Part shown: one piece after another, positions 37,470-52,300 of the stretch
Numbering within the stretch: position 1 is the first letter of the stretch
Layout of the letters: each line of letters opens with the position of its first letter
From: Apostichopus japonicus
Taxonomy: Eukaryota; Echinodermata; Holothuroidea; Aspidochirotida; Stichopodidae
Direction of reading: 5' to 3'
Length of the DNA: 64,000 nt
NCBI RefSeq assembly: GCF_037975245.1
Contig: NC_092580.1
Location: 32,883,001-32,947,000 of the forward strand
Program-made: the position numbers and the translations under genes
The notes under the pieces: generated by a model
The model's input: the letters and a program-made list of their open reading frames with translations, nothing else
Databases searched by the model: none
What the model was told of the DNA's origin: nothing

Positions 37470-40400
37470 CTTTACCCCATATGATGAGTAGCACAAATAA
37501 CACCAGGTAGAAACATGTTGTGGGTACAAGATATTATTACTGCCAATGTCAGAAAACTGACAAATATATTTTGTAGCAAATGAAATACATATATATTATA
37601 TATATATACAGTATCAACCTGAAGATCATACAATAAGACAAACTTAACACTTAATACAACAAAATCCAGCCATATGCCAATAAATGCAAGGTGTTTCATC
37701 AATGTTCCAGTACACAGAATATTGTAAATACAGAGTAAATGGCCTGAAACAACGGATTCATAAAAACAGAAGACAAAAAAACACCAGTGTTGGTCCAGCT
37801 TGAAAAATATGATAAATTGGACAAAGTCCAGAAGGTTACCATGAATTCAAAGGAGTACGAAAGTCTCTGCAGTTTACTTTTGATCCAGCACTGACTGTAG
37901 TGGGCTATGCCTATAATTACCCATGTTCCCAAGATAAAATAAAGCCTAAGTGTTTGAAGGATTTCTCCATTTTTCAAGAGGTATGGGGTGGGATGGAGGG
38001 GGCTTTGTTGTTGGTGCTGTGAATTATTCCACAACTTCCGATGTCTTTACAGAAAATAGTCAACTTCATTGGTTTTAGTTAAAGATGGAATGGTCAATAT
38101 GCAAATGCCAGAATGATTGCTGGGGGTTTAAGAAATACATTTCAATAAGTTAAGGGTGTCAACACAATGTAATTGAAGGTATTTTAATCTAAGACCAATT
38201 CCATCATTTTCAGTGAAAATGTGTGAACATTAAATCAGAAGTCACTAAAATGGGTAATTATTGAGACAGAAATCAATTTTCTGATTGAAATGTTTTTTCG
38301 ATTTCCTTAGTTAAAACAAAAAAAATTATTTCATGGTGACATTGTCCTAAAATCATTGGTTCAACGCCGTTAATAGGATGTCAATTTGTAGGTCAAAAAC
38401 TTGCAAATTGACGATACTTAAAAAAGTTGAATTAAATAATTATTGCACATATCCTGAGTTACAGAGATTTTCACCTTATTTTTATTCTTACTCAAGTTAA
38501 AATGCTGACCTTATATATTAAAAAATTATGACTAAATATAAGAATACTACATTCTACTGCCTTTGAATACTAATTTTAAAAATTACGCTGAAAAACTACC
38601 TGCGAGGCAATTTTGGGAAAAACTCATCTCACTAACTGGAACTTTTGACATTATACCAACAGCTTCCATTTCTTTTTTTGGTGAAGACTTTGCAACTGAT
38701 GAACAACAAGGGGAAATAACATAGAAGTAACTAGCAAGTACCCAATGGTAACACTTATCCCAAAACGGCAAGTGCTCAAGGACAATTTCCTTTGGTCAAG
38801 GTTTTTGGTGGCAACAATTGCCTAAGTTATTATGTCTATAATTAGTTATCTTCAATTAAGACTAAATAAAAGGTAAAAAAACAAATGTATTCATGGAATG
38901 GAGAACACATATTCCTTTCAGATAATGTCGATATTATGCAACTGCTGGCATCATTCATGAAGAAGAAACCCTAAATGCTGTCTTGGTACTTGATGTTATA
39001 TCTTTGCCTTTCATTTTTCCGTCTCTGCGACCTTTTTTGCATGCTTGGCTTAGCAGTATCGTAATATGCTCCAAAACACAGGGATGGGGGGGGGGGGGGA
39101 GTGGTTCAGTCAGAAAAGTCTGTCCCATCATGCTTAAACTCTAAAGCCTAGGGACCACAGCTCAACACTTAGCAACATTTTGTATAAAACTAATATAAAC
39201 AACAGCTCCTCTTTGGAACAATAAAATTTGTCTACCCAAAGTTTTACATAAGTTACTGACAATTTTGTAAAATATTTTGTTATAGGTAAATCATAAAATT
39301 TTGATTTGGTAATTGTTTAAATCATTCTTTTTCTAATTTATTATACAGACATTAAACTAATGTCAATAACAAGTATATCAGCACCTGAAGTCAAAGATAA
39401 TATTTGTACAGGACAAACACACTTGACTATTCTTCATATTACTTAAACATAACATGTAAAATTTACTCCCATAAATGAAGATATACGCAATATCCTATTT
39501 GTTGATTGTCTTTGTTATCTGTTCAATAATTGTTCTCAAAGTAAAGATTTTGAGGATAGAAGACTCAGTAACACAAAATGAACATTTTGAATTTCACACA
39601 AATGTCTCAAAATCTGAAATTGATCTATTCTCAATCATCAATACTTCACAAATCTTCGTGCTACACCTTAAAAATTATTTTTCTTCTTCTAATTATTATT
39701 AATAAATAGCCTTCTCACTGTCATTGTTATTTTACATGGATTTTCCCCAATAAAACTTAAAATTGTTATTATAATAGTCATAAAAATAATTATACAAACA
39801 CACAATCTTCAACAAGATTTGTGACAGCTCTATTTGTGAAGTAGTGTAATAGGTATATATATAGTCCAATTTTAACAGGAAGCAATCTGTACAATGCTGA
39901 AGTGGCCGATAGGCCCATCAATCATCCGACTGCCATTTGATGTATTTGAGGTGTCCCTTCATTACCTTTGACCCTTGACCTGTACTCGTCATTTCTGTTG
40001 CCCAGCAACCAGATGACATCACTTCTACCTTGATGGAGAAGTTTTAATCTTGATGCGGGGGACTGGATGTATTTTACAGAAAGTCATCGCTTGTTACTTT
40101 TTGGCTAGCACTGTTGATAGACAAAAACAATAACAAAATCAATAACAATAAAAACAAGATTCAGTCGAAAATAGACTTTGATTTACAATATGGTGGAAAA
40201 TGAACAAAAATAAGTGCTACCAATACTTACTGGTTTGTGCCCACATTTTCATGTGATACTTTTGTCAATGTTAACAAGCAAAAGGAGTGTTGAGAGGAAA
40301 ATCAATAAAAATTCCCTTTAGTACAATCATCTCACCATAAATAATTTTTCAAATGTCAAAAGTATTCCAAATGTTAGTTTATATAAAGCATGTTTATAAA

Positions 40401-40730
40401 AGCAAATGGTTTGAAAATAAATATCATGTTATCTGAATATGATTGTAGCCTTTTGTCAGATTTTCCATACATTTATATCATACTCCTTCTCAAACTATAA
40501 TGTACACGCACAAAACTCCAAAAATCATATTTGGGTAATTGCAGTGACCAAGGACAAATGTCTATCCTCTTACGTGCTTTGCTATTAGAATGCAATGTAA
40601 ACGTAATACTTCATTGATCACATATCAACGGTTCTGTAAACCAGGACCGATTAGAACTGAGATCAAACAGATAATCATTCACAAATCAAGAAACTTATCA
40701 AGATGGGAATGTCACCCCAATCCTTTGATT
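37470..40730. other. intergenic, no gene seen
   Basis: (AT)n near 37589-37607, a G-run near 39087-39099, and otherwise AT-rich unique-looking sequence. Short open frames here lack domains. Confidence 0.4.
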
Positions 40731-41585
40731 AGCCATCGGTAAAAGAAAGCATGATACATGCTTCACCTCATAGTACTGAATGGAACAAAACCATACAGAC
40801 CACACAGTGTAGGTACTACATACATAGCCATGGTTAAAGAAAGCATGATACTTGGTTCACCTCATAGTATAGAATGGAACAAAACCATACAGACCACACA
40901 GTGTAGGTACTACATAAATAGCCATCGGTAGAAGATAGCATGATACATGGTTCACCTCATAGTACTGAATGGAACAAAACCATACAGACCACACAGTGTA
41001 GGTACTACATACATAGCCATGGTTAAAGAAAGCATGATACTTGGTTCACCTCATAGTATAGAATGGAACAAAACCATACAGACCACACAGTGTAGGTACT
41101 ACATAAATAGCCATGGTTAAAGAAAGCATGATACATGATTCACCTCATAGTACTGAATGGAACAAAACCATACAGACCACACAGTGTAGGTACTACATAA
41201 ATAGCCATCGGTAGAAGATAGCATGATACATGGTTCACCTCATAGTATCCAATGGAATAAAACCATACAGACCACACAGTGTAGGTACTACATACATAGC
41301 CATCGGTAAAAAAAAAGCATGATACATGATTCACCTCATAGTACCGAATGGAACAAAACCATAGAGACCACACAGTGTAGGTACTACATACTTACAGTAG
41401 CCATCGGTATGAGAAAGCATGATACATAATTCACCTCATAATATAGAATGGAACAAAACCACACAGACCACACAGTGTAAATACTACATACATAGCAATG
41501 GGTAAAAGAAAGCATGACACATGATTTGAACACCTCATAGTATCCAATGGAACAAAACCACACAGTGTAGGTTCTACATACATAC
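40731..41585. repeat. 94-bp tandem repeat, about 9 copies
   Basis: Units run AGCCATCGGTAAAAGAAAGC...CACACAGTGTAGGTACTACA. Early copies alternate between two variants (AGTACTGAATGG and AGTATAGAATGG), suggesting dimer-based expansion. The last two copies are more diverged. Confidence 0.9.
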
Positions 41586-44500
41586 TGTGCAACTGCTCAC
41601 TTTGCAGACTTCAACATGTTACAAACAGGCCATTGTTAGGTTCCTCATATTTCCATGTCACATTTAACAGAATGAGAATTCTGGTCTCTTGAGATATCAT
41701 TTATGCATGCTAATATACAACTATCCAATCTTTCATTGGTGACTTCTATGGAGGTACACTCTGTGAAATATTCTGACGATACATTATTCTATCAATTTAT
41801 CCTAAATACAACAGAGTTGAAAGAGCTAGAGTAGATTCTATGAATATATTATGCTGGGTTTAACCAACGTTGCTCAATAGTAGGATTAATATAATATATC
41901 CTATATATCTATTAGAAAAAATTTCACAAACTACAAGGTTTTCTTTTCATTGAATTATTTATTTTTGGATGATTCACCAGAGAGTCCTTGAAATGTTAGC
42001 TGATCAAAAGTACATACCATAAAACTCTTTGCTGCTAAATGTGTGATTTAATTCTCTCATAAATCCATAACTGGCCATGAGGGAAGGGGGGGGAGGGGGA
42101 AGGGGTGAGAGGTCTCCCAAGAAATCTGTCCCCTCACCACAGTGGCTTCTACACATCCATGTTGCTTTGAAATCTCACACTCACCTCTAAGGAAAAGTTT
42201 CTTTCGCTCAATCTGTCATGCATACATACTCAAAATAACACAAAATTGTTTTTAGCTATGTGACGTAATGTGACGTATGTGATAAAAAGCTGAAGCTTTG
42301 GGCATCAATCAAAGTGTAAATTGCAAGTTGTATGCAAATATAATACAGATAAATTATTTCAAATTTAGTAAATAAAAAGTTTCAAAACAAACTGTCATAC
42401 CTGTACACATATTCATGACTCCCCCTCCCCCCCCAAAAAAAAAAACATACAAAAAATTATTGGAAATGCTCAAGAAATTTGATCTTACCTAGAGTAAGAT
42501 AATTAGCAACATCCTCAGTTTCTCAACCTATCAAATATACCATTTCTAGGTAAATCGCTAAAACCATGGAGGTAAAACAGACCTCCATGCTAAAACGTAC
42601 CTTAGGCACAGAACACCATTAAAATACTTCTCTATTTTATATCTTAAAATATCATATTCGTACCACTAAAGTAGTGATACCACTTTGAAAAGATAACCTG
42701 AGGACAAATGAAAGGGATCCCTCTGGAGAGCTCTTTAATTGGTTATCATTTTTACTTCCTTTCTTGACCAAATTTTCTGGATGGAGAACATAAGCTGCTT
42801 AAACCTGAGGGGGGATTTAAGAAGGTCTTAATAATAAGAGACTGGTATTAATACATTCCAGAGTAAAGAGGTCATATGTGCAGTTTGCATGCATAAAGGA
42901 GTACTTACTAACTAACAAAGAATAAAGCAAGGCTTCAACTTTACAGGTATTTTATAGGAAAGGTGTCAGAAAATGGATATTTGACAAATTGACAGAGAAG
43001 AAAGGCACAGTAATAAGGAAAAGAATCACCACAGAACAAATGAACAAATATATAACAATGAAAGCATTGTCAATTTCATGAAACTTCATGAGGGGATTTT
43101 AGGACAGGACACAAAGAACTATGTACATGTTATAGGTCAAACACCCTTGCATTTATATGCACATGATCACAACAGGTTCATAGTACTCTGACAGTCGCAG
43201 AGCTTTACAAAGAAGACAGAAGTGTAGTTCTTCATCCTCAACTAATTTCCCAGAATTTACTGGCAGGACTGAATGAGGCTAATGGATTTACTCAACCAAT
43301 ACAGAATACGATACTGTCTTCTTTCTCAAAACCTAAATGGATATCTTTTATTGATAACCTGAAACAATAAGCCTTGCTCAGGCTGATAACCAAGGACCAG
43401 ACAGCTGTGATACACTGCCACGATTAGAGCTGTTTAGAGGTGCTGCTGCCACGTAGAAGCTAAAGAGCAGCCTTACGGTAAACAGTGGAGTTCCATCAGT
43501 TATCTAACTGCTGTACATATGGAACAAGGATTCACAAAGAAAGGGAAGGGTATACAATTTAGGATATGTCTATAGAAGAAAGGATAATATTAGAATTTAA
43601 AGATAGCCATCATACAAGAAAGAAAAGGACAGTGTAAGTGCTTATGAAAATATACCAGCACTGCACACGACAGAGGATTCAAAAACAGTAAATAGTTTTG
43701 AAATTTTTTTTGGTAAAGTAGGAACAATTGGTATTTGTGGAAGATGTACAAAGCCTGCACACCTTAAAGTAGGTCAGAAAAGATGAAAAAGATGCAAATT
43801 ATATGCAAAGTGGTCATATATTTTCAAATTGATCATGGGTGCAAACAGGATTAGAGAGGGTATTTTTCAACAAATTACCGTCAGCAACAGAAGAATTGAG
43901 AAGAAGGACATGTAATAAACAAGAGAATCCAGTCAAAGAAACAGATAAAAAGAAATATTTCAGCAAAATATCACAACATCAAGGAAAGAGAACATTGCCA
44001 AAAGACTGTCAAAGAGGCCTGTAAAATAAAGCAAAACAAGTTTGCAACAATTACTATGAGAGGGTATAGTCACTACAGCACAAACTACAGAGAATTTAAT
44101 ATCTCACAAGGAAAGGAAAACAAATTAAAGAGGCTAGTTTATAACTTTAAAGAAGAAAACATCAAATTCACAACAAACAAAAATTATGCCCAAAGAAGGA
44201 ATTAATAAATCATCTCAATATATTTATTTGAAAGTGATTGGCTGGATGAAATAAGTATTTTATATCTAGTTTCATATCTAGGCATATAAACTTCACTTCC
44301 CACCCTATTCCTACAACTACAGTAACTGCTTAAACTAAGGCAACAAAACTTAGAAACTGTCCAATTTGTCATTAATATCAAACCAATTATTAGCACCAGC
44401 TACAGTTGTGTCCATTATATCCGGCTAATACTGTTACTGAATAGAAGGCATTAAGGCAACACACAGACAAATGCAACTAACTCACTTGATGTTTTGAAAA

Positions 44501-45904
44501 CCCCCTCAAAATTCCTCTTTAGCGCATGCTCACAAAAATCATCGTAAATAACATCATTTGGGTCATCACTTTGAGATCGATAAAATGATAACCTAGTCAG
44601 TTGGTTGCTATGGCTTCCTGCCTTTATGGTTACGTTGCATTTCATCGACTTGTAATATAAAACACTACGTAACAAGACCTAAACACAGAATGAATGACTG
44701 AATGAAAAGGGGGAAAAACAAAAAAACAAAACAAGCACATCACCATCCAAGTAAAGTAAGATGGAGACCTCCATGATACAGAGCCAAACCAAGATGCAAA
44801 GAGGAAAGAGGATGAAACTAAATAAATAGACCAACCTTTCTGGAAATGTCAATACAGGTTTCTTCGAGTCCACCACCTTGGCATGTGGATAGCTTGCCTT
44901 ATGATGCATGAAGGATACAACATAGGTCAAAGTTGAAATGGTATCATGAATATTCATACCACCAATGAATTATGGGTAACCAGAAAATTGAGCAGCTTTC
45001 AAAGCTGGTAGGAACAAGATGCTACTGTCGTTCAGTCTTACCACGACATCAATTATTAAATTCATGTCTTGAAATGTGAAGTGGATTCTGGGGGTAATTA
45101 ATTTGCAAGTATTTATTAAAAGTAAAATCATTTAAGTTAAGATAGCTGCTGTATGATCCATCAGGTTGCCAAGCTCTGCGATCACATATTAGATCCCTTC
45201 AAAAGATTCTATGGATTAGGTAATTACCACAGGATGATACTCAGCTGTCTCCACTCAGCCTATCATTCAGGTACTAGCTTGTGCAAATAGCACAGAACCT
45301 CCTTCTACATAGTCACCTGTAATTATCTTCCTAGGTTTTTTCTGCTCCAAATTTGCCAGATGGGATGGGCAAGAGTGGTAAAAAAGTAATTACGAGAGGA
45401 GTGTGATCGGCTGACAATGCTGCCTGGTGCAATGCTCAAGTAATCTTCAAATCACTTTCTGGAAGTTCTTGTAGTTTTGACGTTATCTCACTTATCTGTT
45501 TACAGAGCATTTAAGAAATTCCAAAATGTTTGATTTTGCTCCTTGGAGTAGTCGGCAGTGCTTGAATGTCTCATTAAGACATTGATCCTCTTCAAACTAT
45601 CGTACAAGCACAAAGCATCATTAAGGTTTATGCTGCATTTAAGTAATTTGGTCATTTATTTTTTACCACACATTTTTTTCCAAAACTAACAATTACTGTG
45701 GCTAGAAGATTCTAAGAAAGTAGCTTTTTCTCTTTAACTTTCGTGAAAGTTTCAGAAACAGTTTGGAAAGATATGTATAAAGTGATCATTTTTTTGGGTG
45801 ATTCATGTAATTTCTTGTTGAATGTTGTGACATGCAGTGTTATTGTTCTGCAGGATAAATAGTACCATTTATATAGTTAAAACAGACTCAAAACTTATCT
45901 ATTT
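41586..45904. other. intergenic, no gene seen
   Basis: AT-rich, with a G-tract near 42086-42105 and an A/C tract near 42421-42445. Short reading frames on both strands have no domains or clear splice context. Confidence 0.4.
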
Positions 45905-45998
45905 TTGACTGCCTTCCCTGAGCACTAGCGCCACTGAGCATTGGTTTTCCTCTGGATATTGGTGCTATATAAATTTGCATTTGTTATTATTATTATTT
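45905..45998 (+). mobile_element. LINE/SINE 3'-tail relic ending in (ATT)n
   Basis: The sequence ...TGGATATTGGTGCTATATAA ATTTGCATTTGTTATTATTATT resembles the common L2/CR1-type tail 'GGCGCTATATAAAT...(ATT)n'. There is no ORF. Confidence 0.45.
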
Positions 45999-47020
45999 AC
46001 AAAATCAAATTAAATCACTAATTGTAAGTGGGCGGTGCCAAAGGAGCGAGGGCGCAGCGCTAAAACGTTTCCAGTGTGTAGTTAGGTAGATGGGAAAGTG
46101 CAGATTTGGAGTGGGAGACAGGTAAGAGAGGAGCAAAGTAAATGCAAAGATATCAGACTGGTGAATGAACTTATCTCCCGGCATCAGGTAAATCTCACAA
46201 CTGTTACTCAGCATGTGTCACTGTGTGTGTATGTGTGTGTACTGTAACTATACAATGTGTTTAATTGATACTCTTACATATCATGTATATTAACTGTCTT
46301 TAAGTGAACCTCTCACTAGCCTGTTAGTAAATTGGGACACATATTCATATGTTACTCTCATGGGTTGCATGCAATTTACTCTTCACTGATAAGATTGATA
46401 TTCCAATATCCATGAACCTAGATACTTCCAAAGTTTGGTTTACACAATCCATCTCCTAACTTGATGAATGGCTGCCAATAAGAAGTCACTGTGCTATGTA
46501 TGACATCACAGCAGTTCAAACAGAACCAATAGACTATTGACATTACTATGCATATGGTATGGCCACAATGGATAATAATAGATCTGCGTACACACAAGGC
46601 CAACTTCGCCCACATTCGATTGCTCATCTCGTGTGGATGGCTAAAGGCATCTGTGTGTGTGGATGGCTAAAGGCATCTGTGCTACAGCCTCACGTGAACA
46701 ATACTCTTGATCACTGCATGTAATATATCATTGATTGCACAGTAATTATGAGTCAATTCAACACACAGCATGAAACAAGTTTAATCCACTTGAGGGTGTG
46801 TACTACTTTAATACTGCATAAAGCAGTTGGCTTTCTAACAGGCAGCGGTTACCAGTGTCTATCAACCATGTTTGATTGAGAGTAACAAATGAGGGGAACT
46901 AGTTAAGAGGAGAGAGGATTATTGGGAAGACAGTTCAATGTCTTTTATTGTAGAGTAGTACATGGTAGTTATCTGATGTGTGGTAACTTAATGAAGAGTA
47001 GCAAAAGACTAGTCCAGACT
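45999..47020. other. intergenic
   Basis: A 26-bp exact duplication (TGTGTGGATGGCTAAAGGCA...) lies at about 46632-46681. No gene seen. Confidence 0.4.
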
Positions 47021-47750
47021 AGGTTGGATTTCAATGTGTAGTACATTTTAGGTTGGATTTCAATGTGTTGTACATTTTAGGTTGGGTTTCAGTGTGTTGT
47101 ACATTATAGGTTGTACTTCAATGTAGTACATTTTAGGTTGTACTTCAATGTAGTACATTTTAGGTTGGATTTCAATGTGTTACAAGGTTGGATTTCAATG
47201 TGTTGTACATAATAGGTTGTACTTCAATGTAGTACATTTTAGGTTGTACTTCAATGTAGTACATTATAGGTTGGATTTCGATGTGTTGAACATTATAGGT
47301 TGGATTTCAATGTGTTGTACATTATAGGTTTGATTTCAATGTGTTGTACATTATAGGTTGGACTTCAATATTGTACATTATAGGTTGGATTTCAATGTGT
47401 TGAACATTATAGGTTGGATTTCAATGTGTTGTACATTATAGGTTGGATTTCAATGTGTTGTAAATTATAGGTTGGATTTCAATATGTTGAACATTTTAGG
47501 TTGGATTTCAATGTGTTGTACATTATAGGTTGGATTTCGATGTGTTGAACATTATAGGTTGGATTTCAATGTGTTGTACATAATACAGGTAGGTTGGATT
47601 TCCATGTTTTGTACATTATAGGTTGGATTTCGATGTGTTGAACATTATAGGTTGGATTTCAATGTGTTGTACATTATAGGTTTGATTTCAATATGTTGTA
47701 CATTATAGGTTGAATTTCAATATGTTGTACATTATAGGTTGGACTTCAAT
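47021..47750. repeat. 29-30-bp minisatellite, about 25 copies
   Basis: Unit AGGTTGGATTTCAATGTGTT + GTACATTAT, with variants GGTTGTACTTCAATG and GTTGAACATTATA scattered through the array. Confidence 0.92.
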
Positions 47751-48569
47751 TTTGTTCCAATACCTGACAAATCCCTCATTAACAATTATAATTTATGTAA
47801 AATAGAAAACAGTATCTGCAGAATGTCCTTTCTTCAAAATTTAAGCACCTTTCTTGCACTGAAGCCGTCACCTAATCACATATGCAAGATTTCAAAAGAA
47901 ATTTTGCTTTAGCAGAAATTGAGGGATGGAAGAAAACCCTACACCAACTTTAAAAGCTTCTTGAAGTCCTATGAGTTGTTTTTAAGAATTAAGATTGAAC
48001 TGTGAGTGTTTATAACTACATCCCACGACTGAAAATACCTCTTTTGGGACCCAATTCTGCATAATAACTGTCTGGATTCCAAAAGATACCGGATACTAAA
48101 GTCTCAAGTTCACAAGATCTATGTATTGAGAAAACTCCTCGGTTCTTTTAAGTCGTGGCTAATATAGACAAAATGTTAATTTACTTGTAACTTGTAACAT
48201 AGTTTATGCAAAACCATTGATGTAATCACATTTTACATGTAGTTTTCCTTGGAAAAGAACAAATTGGGAGGAAACAGCCATAGTAGACCAATTTGTTACT
48301 TTCAGAATCTACAGTAACCGTTTATATACATTTTGTGTACAGTACTTGAGAACTCAGTAATCCTTCCAGGAGCAATGAGAGATACTAAGAGAGGCAGAGT
48401 CCATATCAACTAATGAGATGTTTGAGCAGGTATTATTGTATTAATCATTCTATCAAGATTGATGGAGGTTTACTTTCAAAGTGAATGAGGTGATCCATGA
48501 GTGAATATCAGATTGTTGACTGTATAGTTGAACTGCTTGTATCTTGATTCTGTGTTTATTTATATAGTG
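47751..48569. other. intergenic, nothing seen
   Basis: Unremarkable AT-rich sequence between two tandem arrays. Confidence 0.4.
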
Positions 48570-49323
48570 ATGAATGTAGTGTCTAAATGAATGTATTGTC
48601 TATGATGTGTTTTGTGTATGATGTATTGTCTACGATGTATATTTTGTGTATGATGTATGTAGTGTCTATGATGAATGTATTGTCTATGATGTATATATTG
48701 TGTATCATGTATACATTGTGTATGATGTATTGTGTATCATGTTTATATAATGTATGCTTTGTATAAGATGTATGTATTGTGTATGATGTATGTATTGTGT
48801 ATGATGTACTGTATGTATTGTGTTTGATGTATTTTTTATGTATGACATACATATTTTGTATGATGTAGTGTGTATACATGTATAATTAGTATAATGTATG
48901 CATTGTATAATTCTGTTCGATGCATCTATTGGAAATAATGTATTTACTGTGTAAGATGTATGTATTGTGTATGGTGTATGTATTGTGTATGACGTATGTA
49001 TTTTGTATGTATGATGTATGTATTGTGTATGGTGTATGCTTTGTGTATGACGTATGTATTCTGTACGATGTATGTATTGTGCATGTATGTATTGTCTACT
49101 ATGTATGTATTGTCTACTATGTATGTACTGTGTATGATGTATGTATTGTGTATGATACATGTATTGTGTTTGATATACATATGACTATTGTGTATGATGT
49201 ATGTATTTTGTATGTATGATGTATATATTGTCTACAATGTATGAATTGTGTATGTATGTATTGTCTACCATGTGTGTTTTGTGTATATTGTCTACGATGT
49301 ATGTATTGTGTATGATGTATTAC
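48570..49323. repeat. degenerate TGTATGATGTATGTATTG array
   Basis: About 750 bp of short, variable T/G/A units built from TGTATGATG and TATGTATTG. It leaves long open frames on both strands with period-like protein (YIIHNTYI, CMVYVLCM), which are artefacts. Confidence 0.9.
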
Positions 49324-52300
49324 TGAATAAATTATTCCCTGTGACTGGTATGTACTTGGTGTATTTAAATGTAATACTGCTGTCTTGATAAACTAATCTG
49401 CTTACACATTGCAATGTTATTTGTTGATATCATTGTCATGTGTTAGCAATATAACTTCATCATAATATGGTCACCCGTTAGGAATTTTAAAGCATGTGTT
49501 GCCTCTTGACTTTATTACTTAATGATGACGAATCCTCAGTAAAAAATAAAAAAATATATACCATTTACCAATTAACTCAATTGTCATTGGATTGACTCAG
49601 CTTTACTTTAGCAAGTAGTCATGTTTATGCTTTCAGACTTTGACCTCTGCTAAATCTTAAACTTTCACCATGAACAAAAAGACAAGAACTTAATGTTACC
49701 CTATTCTGTACACAGTTCTGCTCATTCCTTACAAAGTATTAGTGTAAAGGTACCTTTAAACTAGAGCTAATTAATAAATAAGTATGGATTATCCTCTTTG
49801 GTTTAACTCTTTTGCATTTCTACCTGTACATGACAACTCAGCATCTCAAACTAGCAAACATGATTTCACTGATAAGCAATAGTTTACTTACATTGCAAGT
49901 GCTAAGTTAAATAATATACCAACATACTGTACCTCCAAACATACAACAGACACACATACAGTAGAAAAAACTCATTGCAAACAGTAGGTTTCAGTTAAAA
50001 TAGTGACCAGCTTGGATTTACTAATAAACACTTCTAGAGCAAGCCAAATAATATCTGAAACATTCACACCAAAGTTTGCCTACTCACTGGAATATAGCAG
50101 CTGGTTATATTACAGACTTCATTCTTGACAAAAAGAATCACACCTATACATTATATATGAAACTAACTGACAGTTATGACCATCAAATGTGTTCACATCA
50201 GAAACAAGTGTCCACAACAAAGTGACACCTCTGGGGGAGGGGGGTCTTTTCGGATTACGACCTGATAATCTTGGACTCCTATCCCGATCAAAGGTTCTAC
50301 ACAGGCCCATGGTTTTGATATGGTCCCAACAGCATAATTTGAATAATCATGCATTCTCATCTAAATTTATCTTTCTGTGCTCGCTTTTTCAAAATCAATA
50401 ACTCTCTCCTCCCTTGCTGTGGAAATTGCCCTCCCAATAACCCTGTCTTCACCCAATTGCTGATGAAAATGGCAAGTAAGGTAGTTAAATGGAAGAGAAA
50501 TAAAAACATTTATGGCTATAAGTTGAGAATCTGGTATAATATTGTTTGTGTTATTTGAAGTTAATTGCAATAATTATGTCTTGTGTCATGTGAGTAGAGT
50601 TAATATTATGTAGATGATGGTATATATATATATTTATATCATGTGAATATGTTGATTAGTGAGATTACTATAAGCTGATGCAGCTCTGGGAGTTATTAGT
50701 AAAGTTGGAGAGAAAAAAAGAAGAAACAAGAAGAACAAAAAACAAGAAAGACAAAACAAAGGAAGGTAGAAGAAATAAAGTGTAAGGAAGGAAACGGTAA
50801 CAATAACTAGGCAGACTGTGCAATAAAGAGAGAAACTACCGAGCAAAGTTTTATCTAGCAAAAAATTTTGCACTCACATTTATATCACAAATTTTGAACA
50901 GGTGAAAAATAAACAGAAACCCTTGCATACTGTATGTAACTAATAATGTGAACATGATTAGACCAAAAAGAATGGATGTTACCCATCTATATATATATAT
51001 ATATATATACATGTATGGTTCATTGTTAATGCTAGTATATAAATATACAGTATGTAATATGGACAGATATGTAAAATGATATACAAGCATGACAAGAACA
51101 TACAGTAAACCGAATATTAATATTCCATATGATAGCAATAAAAAAAGAACCCTGTCATGAGCGAAACCATAAAGCTTAGAACACCAGTCCCTGCATTTCC
51201 ATGCACCTTTGTAAACATTCTATCCTCATGAATTATGAAGTCAAGATTTCAATAGCACCCTAAAAACCTACAGTTGGGTTTTTAATTTATCTAAGCCATG
51301 TGACATTCAAACATAAACTAGATAACTTTCTCAGCATAAGAATTCTGTGTGGAATGGATACTACCATTTTGATAACACCTAATTAGCAAAATATAAACAA
51401 TTTTAATGACACAAAGACTTGATTAATACTTTCGCCAAGCACACTAAAAAGCACCTCATCCCACACCCCATCCCATGACCAAAACAAACTTTGGTGTTTC
51501 TGCATCCGGACAGAACAATGGTCTCAGTAACAATCGGTAAATCAAACATTTACCTTTTGTTATGAGTAACATCATGCTCCCACATAAACTGATTCTAATG
51601 AGAATCCACCGGCAAGATAAATTTCAGCATCAATAATTTTTTTAATATTTTTTTTATAGAACACATGCACTCCAAACCCCCCTCCCCCCTCCCCACAAAA
51701 TATACATATATCTGTATACACTTGAGTTGCAAACCCTGACCACATAAACTAGCAACTTTTAGTTTTAAGCTTTATGATGATTTAGACTGCATTAATATTA
51801 TTAATAAGTCATGCCATTAATATACATATAGCTAGATTTCAGACCCTCCCCCCACTTTAAGCTTGATATAAACAGATTTCTGATTATTAATTAATAAGGT
51901 CATTACAAATACAATGTAGCATGCATTGAAATGATGTAAAAATGTTTTAAAAAATATTAACAATTAAAAAAAGCCAACCAAAGAACCAAATTTATATAAG
52001 AAGAAGAAGTTTTTAACCATATTATATACTAAATGAAGCTACATGTTTTCGATAAAAGGAGCACACTGCTGCTTTTTTCTGTCAGATGTTTGAATTAATC
52101 GACATACAGTAGTGTTCTGGGAGTCTCTCCATTGTTAAACACGTCCTCCCAGTTTTTCCTAAATTATTACAAATTTTACGATTAGAAACCACTGGGAAAA
52201 AATCTGAACCTTTGATATCAATCTCGGTACACTGACAATAACTGTCAAAAATATGTATCTTTCTCTGTTTAGTATATATTTAAAATGCAGAATGCTCCTT

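Noticed and set aside
40731-41585. Regularly spaced repeats that might suggest a CRISPR-like array
   Set aside because: The whole unit repeats without unique spacers and the genome is eukaryotic. The same applies to the arrays at 17731 and 47021.
44451-44957. Two minus-strand ORFs of 74 and 92 codons
   Set aside because: No domain, hydrophobic and low-complexity stretches, and no consistent splice sites between them.
48583-49219. Long ORFs on both strands (up to 151 codons)
   Set aside because: They come from the TGTATGATGTATG low-complexity array and translate to periodic Tyr/Ile/His or Cys/Val/Tyr runs.
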